From Tubulanus polymorphus (lineage: Eukaryota; Nemertea; Palaeonemertea; Tubulaniformes; Tubulanidae): a stretch of 64,000 bases of DNA. The notes beneath the pieces were generated by a model. It was not told the origin of the DNA. It ran no database searches and saw only the letters and a list, made by a program, of their open reading frames with translations. Shown here piece after piece: positions 23,901 through 36,943 of this stretch. Numbering within the stretch: the first letter of the stretch is position 1; each line of letters opens with the position of its first letter. The stretch is taken from NCBI RefSeq assembly GCF_964204645.1, contig NC_134025.1, forward strand, positions 25,016,001 through 25,080,000. The letters are read 5' to 3'. Both the position numbers and the translations under genes were made by a program.

Positions 23901-26900
23901 ACGCGTTTCCTCGACATTCGCGCCTAAATTGAAGTAGTGTAAATTATTTACGACGGAAGCAAACTGAACTTAGAGAGAATTGGTCCTTATTATCGTTATT
24001 ATCAAGCCACAATTGAATAAAATGTGTTCGTAGTTATTAATTAAAACGTGCTCTATCGATTTTGATCGTGTCTCTGAGTAATGCGGTAAATCCAGGGATT
24101 TTAGGGACGACGCGGTCGGTTCGGTTCTGAATCATCTGGAAAGACGTTCGTTTTGCGCTCAAGCGATAAATCCGCATCAGTAAATCCATTATAATATCAT
24201 CGTTAAGCGATCTAAGTCGATGATAAAACATTCGACGTAGAATTCAATAGAATTTTTCTACGATCCTAGAACGCGTGATAACCATAAAACACGCCTTATG
24301 CAAACAACAGAAAATGTTTTATTTTGCGTACGGATGCAACCGTATATATGGCATCGTTATGCACGCAAAAAAACATTTCAGAAGAAAACCAGTTATCAAG
24401 CAGTAGATGCGATAAAACTTAAAGAAATAGCTTTAATCTCTCGAAGAACGCCCAATGATGTTATCTGTAGAACTGTCTATACGAAAAGCAATGGAGGTTC
24501 CGTTGATTCGTGCATGCGTAATGGAGTCTTTCTATAAACCGTACGCTGAGAGAAAATGACTTCGGATAAATTTTTGCGATTTGTAACAAAATAAACATCG
24601 ACAAAAACTTTCAAACGAAACGATTTTACGTAAATATCACTGCATAGAACGAATCATTCAACTTTCAATTATGTACAAAGATGCATAAGGCGGGTTGGTT
24701 TGCAATAGCCTGACATTATTTTATTCTCGATATTTTGTGTCAATAATGTCTGCCTACAGCTTTATCCAACTAATTTATGTTGATGATGGTAATTATATTT
24801 TGTTTATATATATATATAAATATATGTCACATTCACAACCTACGTAACCTATAGGGTATTTGGTTAATAGCAAACATATATAGAGTACCGTAGTTCAGTT
24901 CTGAGTTTTGCTGAAAGATGATATCTATGTGTTTTCGCACGGAAAATAACAAGTTTTCAAACGGGTCGAGAAAATTCAATATGGCGCGTAATACATAGTT
25001 AAGAGAGGAAAACGCCTAGAATTATTTTCTCAAAATTATTTCATGGATATATATTCGGCGTTCGTGATGTTTTCGCTACAAAGAACGGTTTTGAAAGAGA
25101 ATGGTTGAATTATTCTTTTTGGTTTACGAATTTTATGCTTGGAAGCATTTGGTGCGCTTATTAACATAAGTTATGTCCACGTATGGACACACTCAGGTTG
25201 GGCTAGGGAATTTTTTCCGCTACTAAAGAAATTTTCCTCTACATTCTGCTAGATCTTTTTCATGTTTGCTGAAATATTTCGTATACTAGTGCCCTTTTTC
25301 AGAAAGGTATCAAGAATATTATATAGTTCTTTTAGCGTGAATTTCAGTCAACTAATTTTTTGTTGAAAGTTATCTTTTATGACTCTGTCACATTTTAGTT
25401 GGCTTTTTATTTAGATTCAAATTAGTTTATTTAGGATGGCGATTTTATCTTTATTGTGTGTATTTGCTTAAAAGATTATTTAGTCATTTTCTAATAAAGT
25501 AAGGCTTCGTACGTACAGAAGCTGGCATTTATCAAGGCATTCAATTATTTTTGAATTCCAGAATCTAATCAGAATTCCAGAACAACTACGTTCAGGCATC
25601 TCACCTCGTAAAATATTTTCGTAACAAACAGCAAAAATGATCCAGAGAAAATAAATCCGCGATTCACTTGAATAATCTCTGCAGACTCTGAACGCGCGCC
25701 AGTAATGGTGAATTGAACGCGTGTGGTGGTGTCGACGCGAACGCGGGAATCTACGCATGATGTTACCGCATGGCTACAACGCCAAATGCGACATTCCCAT
25801 CACAACTCAAATCCTACGGCAAATTTCATCGTACTTATCTTTATCGACATTCAAAGTGTTTTATGTATTGAAATTATATAGAGAATAGAGGAGAAATAAT
25901 ATTCTAAACACTTCGTAAGATTCTTCTTATGGAATTCTAAACATATATACGCGATTAAAATCATTCGTGAATGAATAAGTTTTTATTTTATCTATGATAC
26001 GTATATCTAGATTCCATACTAACTTTCAGATTCAGGTGTGAGACGCACCGCTTCTACTTTAAGTAAATAAATCGTTCGTGAACAAAGGAAAACGGGAAGC
26101 TTGTATATTTTGGATGTATTTTATATCATATTCAAGTCGACCTAAATTCAAGGCATTAAATATCATATATATTTCTGCGTTGTTCTGGTGGTAGATTAGT
26201 CAATGTTCGAAAATCGCTAGACCGAGTCGGGGGAACAGTACTGCACTTGTCGCCAAGTGTTTCGCGGACCTGTTTTACAATGGTTACTGAAGCGTAAAAT
26301 CTTGTTATGAGTATACAAATCATTTAACCAAAAGTGAAACTACTACGTCGAAATTCCATATAACATCATGATAATCTTAGGTTAATAAAGTTTTTCAATC
26401 TTTTTTCAACCATTAATCGAATAAAGTAGCGTAAAGAATCCCGCAGAAAAATATTTCCGAATTTGATATGCAATCGAAGGCGAGGTCTTATCACCTTGAG
26501 AACAAACATAAAGATCACTTTCGTAGAAATTGATTCTAAAAATTATTGAAATAATTTTTGAAAAAAATAGTATGTCAGGAGAGTGGGTGGTATTAGTCAA
26601 ATTTAGTTCACTCCCATCGCTAAACTCCAAGTGAATTCCACTGAGATCTTCGGGAACCTGGGTCCTGGGATTTAAATCGCAATACACGGATATCTATTCC
26701 TACTTACTTTTACTTTTCTTTTCTCGTTTTCCTTTTCCTAAAAAGAGTCTTTAACGAATCTGTCGTAGTGGAATGATCCCGTGACAGTGCGGTAGGTGTG
26801 ACAGTCTGGTACTGAATGCCGATTGCAGTTCGCCCGGACCCGATTTACGTATATATACGAAAGCGTATTGAGCATTGTCTGTCTTGTTGTTACTGTACTC

Positions 26901-29525
26901 TCAAAGCCGTAAGCGTTTAATTATGCCGTATAATTAAAGCACTTAGGTCGTTGCTTAGAAAATCATCAAAGGGAACTGGGAAGTTAGATACAGAAAGTCA
27001 GTTTTTAAAGGAATTTTCATGAATGGGCATATCCCCGTAATACAACGGTTTTGTATAGTTGACAATGTCAATCTTTGTAAATTAATTATCATAATGCAAG
27101 ACTAGCAATTACGATATCCGTGTAAAAATTCATCCTCTCTATTTCTTAAATTCATTAGTTGTTTATGCAGTGTTTTTGTGTGAAAATATACAGAAGCTGT
27201 TGTACGGGCGTTTCTAATTGCATCGAGGTTAACTGAAATAATAAATGAACGATTGTAAATTACTTAAGGGAATTAGTAAAATAGATATCTTCTTTAAGTA
27301 TATAGAAAAAAATCATAAGTTTAAAAACGAATTATATTTAGAGATCAAAACTCAATTTTGTGATCAGCAACGTCGTGACAAATGTTATGAGAAATTTTAC
27401 ATAACATAACATACAATGATAGACAGACAGGGTTCTCCAGAATCGTGCGCATTTGGAATGAAATGAGAACGAAATAAATGGCATGGAGAACTTAAAAACA
27501 AAACAGAAAAGGGAGTGATTGGATATCTCGATCTGAAGTTTTGGAAGTTTGATATCTCTTCGAAATAATTCTCTGTAGGTACTTATCCAGGTTTTGTGAA
27601 TAATCAGGGTTTTCAAAAACTTTGCAACTGTATTTAGAGTGGAGCGGGTAGAAATATAAGCGGGATGTAAATCGTTGATATCTGTTCTATATTAAAGGGC
27701 ACATGGACAAAACATGAAATAATTGTCTACTCTCGATTTCAAGTGTTAATTAAGATCAAAGGATCTGTAACAATACAGCAGATGCTCAAGTGATCATAGT
27801 GATCAAACCTCTATTGTTATCAACGATTACGGTAGAATAATTACTGATAGTATTAATTATTCCTCAACTCTGTAGGGCGAACATCATTACGAGAACTTGA
27901 CGTAGAAAATATCGGAGACCTCGAGATCAAAAGTAGTTAGATTTTCTTAAAATTTCTTCTATCTCAACATATATGACCGCGCATGGACGTATAAACTAGT
28001 TTATACGTCCATGCACCGCGTAAGTTTTCGAGCCATCGGTGAAGTTGAAAGCCGGGGCCTGTTTTCTAAGACCGGTATCAACTTCAACTCAATCGGGAAT
28101 GAATTGAGGTAGCTTCCGTATTAAAACATTTCGCTATTTTGAATAGTGAGGGTTCCTTCAATTCCTGCCATATAGGTTATCTGTTTTCTAGAGTTCATAT
28201 TGTATCTCAGAGAAATGTGTCCATCATTTGCGGCGTTTGTTTCCTCGTGATAGCTTTGTTGATTTGGGTGCATCATTTTAAGGTCTTTTTGCCGAGAGTC
28301 AACTTGTCTGAAGTTTTCGAATCGAATGAGTCATGAGTTTGTATATTTCAAGAATAAAAAAGAAGTAAAACGCCAAATTCTCAATATCAAATCTTTAATT
28401 TCACATAACGAAATATCTAAATAAAATGTACAAAATCTGGAATCAGTCCAATAACAAAACCGTTCAGTGCAAGAGATAAAATGGTTCAACTTATTCTTTT
28501 CAAGAAAAACAACAACTTTACAATACTTAGCAGCTGTAAGAGAAGGTTGACTTTCTTTGCGTACTAACAATATAGAAGATTTTTCTAACGACTGAATTTT
28601 CCACACAAAATATACAATACACCGACAATTCATAAAGTTCTTTATGAATTTTTGAATACTCGTAATCTTTTCTCACAAAAAAATCCAATTTAACGATTAA
28701 TAGGATAGAACAAATGAGGTATTTTGACCCAAATGAGGGAAATTTCGAACGATGGACCATCTATTATAACGATCAACACTTCAGCCCTTAAAATTTCCCC
28801 TCCGCCTGAAAAAGGTGTTAATCACACTAAATGATAACCATGATGAAATGTGTCAATGTTTCAGATACGTACGTTTAAAAATCATCAATGAAAGTAAACA
28901 CTTCCTCATGAATTACTAGTAAAATTAATGATTAAGATTCAGATCAATTATCAGAACCGTTTCTTCGCGAATCTATGCACCGGTAAATGCAACTCTCGAT
29001 AATATCATGATAATTAGCACCAGAATGATTGTACTGCATCAAAATGATTGTATTCTTTATCAGAATGATTGTACATATATGAGTGATGTATTTCAATCAA
29101 TCACAATCTCCGTCATTTCTAAGCAACTCTCAATCAGTCGATACCAGCTCTAGACGAACTTATTGTCAGCAGTTCCATCTTATCTTCACAGGGAACTTCT
29201 CATGATTTAGTTGCGTAGGCTGCTTTGATATATGATACCGTATCACTACAATACAAAATACATACACGTATCAAAGAAAACATTAAATTAAGGTCATGAT
29301 AATCTTAATACCATCAATAGACTAAGTCACATACTTTGTATAGAATGTACACACAATATCAGTTTCAAAACTTGACTTAACTTCCAATTAGGGATACATC
29401 TGAATCTACTTAGGTTACAAGTATAGTTTATTGAAGAAACCAATTCGAAATTTGAATATTGAAATGGCCCCCCAAGTCCCTGGAATGTTAACTGTTATGT
29501 CGATACTTGAAATTTGGCCAGAAAA
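20932..29525. other. 8.6-kb interval without a recognised gene
   Basis: Should include the 5' UTR exon and promoter of the minus-strand aerolysin-like gene. Several open stretches of 60-97 codons occur (for example 23585-23878 plus, 25480-25758 minus) but lack start context, splice partners or family resemblance. A (TA)n run lies near 24806-24826 and a 34-bp palindrome at 27981. Long non-coding RNAs or distant regulatory DNA cannot be excluded. Confidence 0.45.
27981..28014. repeat. Perfect 34-bp palindrome flanked by ACCGCG
   Basis: Two 17-base arms (GCATGGACGTATAAACT and its exact complement) meet with no spacer. The hexamer ACCGCG occurs directly at both edges (27976-27981, sharing one base with the palindrome, and 28015-28020). 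It stands alone in AT-rich intergenic DNA. Confidence 0.9.
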
Positions 29526-31049
29526 ATGGAGATGTATGTATGTATGCTGGTGATCACAGCATCTGTCACTGCTTGGAGTAATCAGACTGAATACTCCAAG
29601 ATCACTATTAGTTCTTACGAGAGAGAATTATCATTACAAATAAACATAGCGGACGGAATGTTGCGAAATGATAGTGCTAATTTTCACGAAGAGATGAAAC
29701 ATCTACGAGAAAGATTCCATATCTTGGAAAAGTGGTTGAAAAGATACCACATCAGGCTCAGCGGAGAAGTCGCAACATGGCGAAACGAACAATCAAAAAG
29801 AGCAATCAAAATCAAAAAGGAGATTTCAGAAATTTTCCAAAAGATCGACGAAACAAAAGCGAGCGTATCGATGGCTACCGATATCAAGAACTCAGTGATC
29901 AATTTCCTTGAAAATAGAGTTACTTCTCGGTTTACAAACATCATCCGGGGAAGAATAAAATTCGTTCCGACTGCATTCTCAATCGCTGATATGACTGGAT
30001 CGCTTCAACATTGTAATAATGACAGAAGGGATTGTAAATCAACTCCCGAGTTGAGAACACAATATCCTTATAGAATGCTTCTTTCGGACATGGAGGCACC
30101 AAATTCTTCTATGCAGAAATCTTTTGTAAAGCTACCAACTCTTTTCACATACGACAGGTACCTCACGTGGATGGTTTCAAGTCACCGGGATGGACATGAA
30201 TTCATTGTGTGGAGTTTGTCAGTGAATGGTTTTAATATCAGAGGCAGAAAAACACTCGCAAACACTGAAGCAATTCTCGGCATCGTTTATCATGAGGTAT
30301 TCGGAATGATAGTACTGATCAAGGATAGAAGAGGAATCTTTCTAAGAAGGTATGAAAATGCCCAATTTTTTAGCTTCAAGGAAACGAATGTGAGCGTCAT
30401 CTGCCGAAATAGTGATCAAGTCTCGATTTCTCTCCTTGAAAACCGGATCAATTTTCACTTAAACGGAAAAATTAACTCATACCCCTTGGATTCCGATACA
30501 ATTCTAAATAAACAACTGATTGCTTCATATCATGTACCCTTCGGTACAGGAACTAAAGCACTGCCGTTCAACGCACCGCCAGTTGAAATTATGAGTGTGG
30601 AATATTTCGCTGTAAGGCTGTATTGCGCTTACGCAGTTATTTCGGAATCGCCGACTCGAGTCAAGTTGTATCGCGTTACGAATGAAGGTGAATTCACACA
30701 CGTCGTAGAAATAAACAGATTCTTCAATGAAACCAGGAATCGGTTCATATCGAATGGTCTCGTTGCTATCGATGAAAATAACATTCTACTGTTGACGACA
30801 TCGCAAACATCTGGCGAAAAAGGCATCTGGCGAAGCAGCATTTCGCACGTGCATTACAACGGGGAAAAGAAAGGTTTCGACAAACCGAGAATCGTTTGGG
30901 ACTACAGCGGCTCGGAATACATGAGCGCGATATCTAATAATAACGGAGATCAACTGATAACTGTATGGTATAATGTTACATCGCATTTCTTCCGCATAGC
31001 AATTTACGATATCTCTAAAGTGGAAGACAATATACCAAGCTACAATTGA
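29526..31049 (+). CDS. Intronless secreted orphan protein, 507 aa, coiled coil plus beta-rich domain
   Basis: Single open frame, family not recognised. The ATG at 29526 begins a signal peptide (MEMYVCMLVITASVTAWS). Residues about 50-125 are heptad-like and highly charged (EEMKHLRERFHILEKWLKR, KKEISEIFQKIDETKAS), which predicts a coiled coil. From about residue 150 the sequence is beta-rich with repeated aromatic and hydrophobic strands (LTWMVSS, FIVWSLSVNGF, NILLLTTSQTSGEKGIWR, QLITVWYNVTS), which may be blades of a propeller. N-glycosylation sequons are present (NQT, NDS, NSS, NVT) and Cys are few. A coiled coil followed by a propeller recalls olfactomedin-type secreted proteins, but I see no diagnostic motif, so that is only a suggestion. 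An AG directly before the start context (GGCCAG|AAAAATGG) might mark a 5' UTR intron. Confidence 0.75.
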   Translation: MEMYVCMLVITASVTAWSNQTEYSKITISSYERELSLQINIADGMLRNDSANFHEEMKHLRERFHILEKWLKRYHIRLSGEVATWRNEQSKRAIKIKKEISEIFQKIDETKASVSMATDIKNSVINFLENRVTSRFTNIIRGRIKFVPTAFSIADMTGSLQHCNNDRRDCKSTPELRTQYPYRMLLSDMEAPNSSMQKSFVKLPTLFTYDRYLTWMVSSHRDGHEFIVWSLSVNGFNIRGRKTLANTEAILGIVYHEVFGMIVLIKDRRGIFLRRYENAQFFSFKETNVSVICRNSDQVSISLLENRINFHLNGKINSYPLDSDTILNKQLIASYHVPFGTGTKALPFNAPPVEIMSVEYFAVRLYCAYAVISESPTRVKLYRVTNEGEFTHVVEINRFFNETRNRFISNGLVAIDENNILLLTTSQTSGEKGIWRSSISHVHYNGEKKGFDKPRIVWDYSGSEYMSAISNNNGDQLITVWYNVTSHFFRIAIYDISKVEDNIPSYN

Positions 31050-31226
31050 GGTGTTTCAGCATCGAATTTGATTTTGTTTTTTGCATGGAACCAACGTGAA
31101 AAACACATAACTTAGTTATGTTTAGTAATTGTGCTTACCAAAAACATTTAAGAAACCAAAATATAATACCAATACCAACCTATGAGAGTTATTTTTGGAA
31201 GATCCAGCCCAGTTAGCAGTATGTAC

Positions 31227-34200
31227 TTACTTGTGCATGTAGAAGAAAATGTAACCATCGCATTCCCGTTTTTGACGAACTTCTGTTTCATTGATTTCTT
31301 TCACGTACGAGTCATCGTAAGAAAACCATTTATTCTTCTTGATGCTAAACACGTCCGCAATATAGTGACCTGAAACCGTTGAAGGGACATATGATTGAAT
31401 TATGGAGTGACTTATTAGACCCAGAGCAGCCTTGAATTACAGGTAGACAAAATACAAGCTTAAATTTAAGGACTGCTTTTTATTCATTTGAAAGGGTATA
31501 GAAGCAACAGTTCTTACGATGTAATTCATGACCTCAACCAAACCCAGGGATATTTGCATATTTATTGAATAAATCTATTAACCAAAATAGCTCATAGTTT
31601 TTATTCAATTAAAATCTTTCTATATCTAGGTACCTATTTTTGAAGAGTCTCCTTTATGACTGACGACACTCATCAGTGTATATGAATGTGGCAGTTCACT
31701 ATTCTGAAATAAAAGTGTATGCAAATCATTTTCAAATTTTGTATTCATATGTGAATGGGAGATCTGCCATATATCACGCAACCTCCCTTTCAGACACCTC
31801 AGCAAATGCAAATGCATGTAGTACCTCACAATTTTCTTTTATCTTTTGATCAATAAATGCTTCAATGCCGTCAATTTCATCCAAATACGTCAGATCTATG
31901 CATTCATTCTGCACTGCTCCCTCCAAAGGTTCAATTTCTACAAGAAAGAAATTTCTCTACTAACTTTCGAAAGAATGTCCGTCGCATACATTGAAATGAA
32001 AAGGGTTAGCGCATACCTCTCAGACTCAACTCTTTTGCTTTTTTAATCGCTTCTTCCTCATCGTCTAAATCAACCATCTACAAATCAATGATACTACAGT
32101 ATAAGAAGTATGCAGTACAGTTGACTCGAATTAGTATCAGCTTTGTACTATTCAGTTTATAGTAAAATATTATTGGCAGTAGGATGATTTATTTACCGCT
32201 ATGGGGGAGGTAGGTGCACCGTTAATATCTTTTGATCTGTTCTCGTCTCCAGGTAATGGTACATTCTGACCAACAGAAATTGGCTCAGACCACTGAAAAA
32301 AATAGCATAAATTCCAACAGGATTTTAAGCAAATTACTGTGACAAACAGATTTTTGATAATGTCACTCACTAGGGAGTCCTTTCTACTTTCTTCGAGAGC
32401 TAATCGCATCTGTTCTTCTTCATCCAAATGTATAACCTATTTTAAGAAAAAGATAAAAATTATTACTGGTTTTTATGCATTTTTCATGACTGCAAGCATC
32501 AAAATATGAGCTTTAGAATAGAAACAGGGCCAATTGCCTACATTTAAGAACAGTTCCAAGCCGAATTTGGTTCTCAAGGCAATCTTACAAAAAAAAATGA
32601 GAATAAGATAATTGCTTATCAAGCAAATGAAAAAGCTTTTGCATTTAAGATTATCAAAATTGATTTATGTTTGTGAAGTAGAAAAGGGAAACTTACATTC
32701 TGTGGTCCGGTATCTCTGATACTGTTCTCTAGAGCACGTTTCAAATCTTCATCATAACAACTGGATGATCTTCCCGTATCAGTTTTACTGTTTTCGATCG
32801 CTTTCTTGAAGTCACTTTTCTCTACCTCCTTCATCAAGAATAAACATCAACCATCATCAACAATCGAATTTCCCTAATACTTCTAGATACAAATAATAAA
32901 TTAGAGCTTACTTTTAGATCAGACGTTTTAAAATCTCGACCATCAACATCATCTCGAGTTCCTCTGTTTTCATCATTGCGACTCATCAGTGGAATTCGAA
33001 ATTTGCTGCTGTAAAACAAAGAAACTTCTCTCTGCAAAATAACTCAACTCAACAACACACACAGTTAGACACCAATAGAGACAACATATTTGACTGTACC
33101 TTTTAATTGTAGAAGTGATGGCATATGGGGCTTTCGCGTCACAATCGCTGAAGGGATATAATGTTACGAACTTCGGTATGATGAGTGGTTTTCCAATTTT
33201 TCGTATTGACATTGTATTGTACGAATAACGTTTCACGTGTATCGTGAGAACTCTGTAAAACAAACATTGATTGAAGGTCTGGATCAAGACCAAGGTTAAC
33301 TATAATATTGCGTTATGGACTTAACTCGGTAAAATTGAGAACCAGACAAATATGAAATACTGTACGCCATCAATATCCATGTCAATTGAGTCCGTTTTAT
33401 ACTAAAACTTAGATCTATCGTACCTTGGAACTTTCGTTATTTGATGCTCAACATTAGCTTCTGTTTTCTCATGGCAGTTTTCACAATTATAGTCCGTTAC
33501 TTTTTCAGGCCTCTTGAAGAAGCTCAAAAGAGCATCTTGTAAACTGCATTGCTTTCCATCTCTGTTAGAAGTAGTAAAAAAAAGTGAAAAAATAATAATC
33601 AATGGGCTCCGTTTGGTTATCACTTTTAGGTATACCTACCTTCTTCTGGGAAATTCTACAGAAAAGTCATAATACTTATTACATGTTTCAACCGTATTCA
33701 GACACCTACAAATAGACAGTGTGTTTTTATGAATAATAGTGTGTACCCTGGTACTTTATTTGTGGCAAAATCTTATGGTGCTTCTAAACACAATATATTA
33801 TTCAGGATGATTGGGTGATTTATTCCAAAAATTTAGTACAATTTTCCAATACTGTACCTATTGCACTTGAAAATATCTACAACATCACATTCAAAATTCA
33901 AAATCGTTGGATTTAAAATATCTGATGAAGACTGATGTCCCTTCTGCGGACTTGGTTGTTCATTATCGTTTGTTTTCAGCACCTCCTCTTTTAACTGGTC
34001 CAGCACTTGACTCAGGAATTCATGGGCATCCTGGATGAGAGATAATTAATCTTTAAATTTTCAGATACAGTAAAACTGAGTAGGACTTCCACGGTTGTAT
34101 CTGAATCAGTTCATTTCCAACTGAGAAAGTGACTACGGTAGTTTTTTAAGATGAGTAACGATGGTCTTTCAGTTGATTTGGATAGAGTACAACACTCACA

Positions 34201-36943
34201 TGTTGGTTGTAACCAGAAAAACGTTTTGCCGACGTTGATATAGCCGATTTAACTTTCTCCAAACACTCAGTTATTGATGAGCCTATATTTCCATTTGAAG
34301 AGGTTTTATCTTTAACTTTCCATAGTTGCATCATTCTCCTACAAAGACAAATTAACGATTGTTGATTTATTATGAAAAATCTTTTAAAACATCTGTCTTA
34401 TCAAATGACCAGTATGAATATGAAATAATATATTACCGGTATATATATATATATATATCGTTTGGATGATGGAAACGACGCATGTCTACTTACACAAACA
34501 GTGAATCTTTGGACATTAGATCAAGTACGTGAGGCTCTGGTTTGTGTATAAGATCAGAAACGAATGTATCTAAACAGTACAAAGACTGCAGAATGGCATT
34601 CATATAACACGTGTTTCCCAGATTTGAGAACCTATAAAAATATATACATAAATTCATCAATATTCAAAGACTCTTACAAAGTCTATTTTCAAGATGCCTC
34701 TGATGTATATACTACAGCATGCAGCAGCAAGGTTTTCCATTTTTTCAATGTGAATTTAGGCTTACACTTGAATCAAGATATTGAAATTCAAAAACCTTTT
34801 GACTCAATAATAGACAGATGCACTGGTGACTGACTGTTCACTAATCTAAAACACTCATTGACAAGATGAAAATTATCACAGCTGTTTTTAGTGTTCCGCA
34901 ATGAATATACAAACCCTTGCAATTTAGTATTCGAAGTTAAATAGCCGTCAATTTTTCGATGATTCATCGAATAGATATTGCCACGATTGAAAGTACAAGG
35001 TTTTTTCGCTCTCGGATTTTCAGGTAGCAGGCCAGGTTTCCTCTTAAAACTAGATCTGAAATACGATGCACAAACTTATTATTAACCAACAGTTGAGTGA
35101 AACCTAAAATTTAATCTCTTTGATAAGAGATATTGCTCAACGAACTATCATTTTCTGACTTACCCCGATCCAACTAATTGTCTGTTCAATAACTGCATAG
35201 GAGATGAACCAGCTTGGGTTTTGTAAAAACTTGTAGTCTGTATCGAAGCTTTTTCTGCACCTTTTTTCAAGAAATCTACAGGTTTTTTCTTTTCAGTACA
35301 TACTCTATTTTGACTGCAATACAGCGGAATGATTATCATCAGAAATCCTCAATGTTGGTAAAAATTATAAAAGCCCTATTATTTCTGCATGAAACTGTGG
35401 ACTTGTTTTGGGAAACCTATCGACCAAAATTCAATGTTTTTCATGATTCTATTACAATGTATCATATTACCGAACATTAATTCCATTATATTTACCTGAG
35501 GTGTTTGAATTCATCAGTTTTATCAGGCAGTGGTAAAGATCTATTCATTTTGTCTACAGATGCCGATTGCACGTAACTATATAAATAATTTCAATACAGA
35601 CAAGTACAAATATAAATTTCTGAGGTAATATGAATTATTTGCTAATCTCATTGCTCATTTCATGCTTGCTTCAAAATACTTACATAATATCCTGATCATC
35701 ATTGGGAAATGGATTGAATTCATCTAGATCAATGCGATTTTCTTTTGTGCTGAAAGTACATGATTTCGCGTTTATGCAATCGAAAAGATTTGAATATTTG
35801 ATAGATCAAAAAAATATTTGATACAAAATTCCCCGACTTTTCCCTGGTAAGTGGCCATCCTGATCAGTTTAGACCTACCTATCATGATCTCCATCAACAA
35901 ATAGTTCTCTACAACGACTATCTTTCATTCTGGAATTAGATCTAAAATAATTTCACTAATCAGTCCTCACTGTTCTTTCTTAAATTCTGGCTCAGGAGGT
36001 CTTCACACTTTGTGCTATTTTCTGGGACATGCCCTCTTCCCGAAGTCAGTCAGAATATGATTCAGGATACCAACATTGTGCATCAACGTATACTGAAGAA
36101 CTTAAATCCAGGTATAACCTTCAAATATTTGCAGAATCGGTTTCTGTATTCTCCCTAGAATTAGCTGAAATAGAATTAAACCTTCAACCTACCTGGTGAA
36201 ACTGGATGGAGAAGTTGTCGATATATTACCGATACCCAGTCCCTGATCGTAACTATTCAAACTACCAGCTGATCTAGCCTTCTTAAGTGGAGTTGTTGAA
36301 GAAGTACAAAACATATCCAATACCGGTATATCATCGGTATAATCGTGTTTTTCGATATTTCTTTCATTAACGACTTGTGGAGTACTCGACTTCAACGGCA
36401 TCAATTTTGTTCCTGTTGCAAAAAGTACAAGCTGAACAGTAAATACCCAATCCATGAATCGCTGCAATTGTAATTCTAGAGAATTGTGATAAAAAACGTA
36501 ATGCCAAGAACTTACGACAAGGTGAAGTTCCATGTTTAATGCTTTCTAAATAGTTCTTCAAATCTTCCTTCGGTTTAGCGTTAGTTGATTTTAGGACAAT
36601 TGTAATAGAAGAAAAAAATTCTACGCGCAAAAAATCTGTTCTCAGGGTCACTCTTCTAATTCTTTCTGCAGTTAACTGAAAATGAGAGGATGAGAAGATG
36701 CCATACAGTGGTGATAGGTCTCCACAAGTCAAGGGTCATTTATTGCATAGCCCAAGACCTTACCTTAAATTTATTCCTGCCCTCTAATATCCTGGTGCCA
36801 TACAACTTCACTTCCAAATATGGTATTCCTTGTTCATAAGTTACTAATAAAGTCCCTTGGTTGTATTTAGTAGCCGCCCCTATATACCTTGATCCGCTAA
36901 CTTTTATGACGCCTTGGCATTCCAATTTTGATGGAGTCGTCAT
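31227..36943 (-). CDS. USP37: Ubiquitin carboxyl-terminal hydrolase 37 orthologue, 878 aa
   Basis: The 22 coding exons join to 879 codons with the stop: 36943..36764, 36675..36516, 36412..36193, 35941..35879, 35749..35684, 35576..35496, 35304..35164, 35055..34915, 34631..34494, 34338..34200, 34030..33858, 33705..33640, 33561..33424, 33252..33100, 33008..32912, 32828..32697, 32436..32371, 32292..32197, 32077..32017, 31937..31825, 31703..31634 and 31369..31227. USP37 is a nuclear and cytoplasmic cysteine protease that removes ubiquitin (notably K48 and K11 chains) from cell-cycle proteins. An N-terminal PH-like domain is followed by the Cys box GFSNLGNTCYMNAILQSLYC (Cys359), QHDAHEFL, CENC, LTIHVKRYS, ubiquitin-interacting motifs inserted before the His box (DFKKAIENSK, EDLKRALENS, EQMRLALEES, EEAIKKAKEL) and GHYIAD (His833). 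The stop overlaps a consensus splice donor. Shorter than human (about 980). Confidence 0.95.

Noticed and set aside
25480..25758. 92-codon minus-strand open frame rich in Arg and His at its start
   Set aside because: Isolated, without splice sites or family resemblance.
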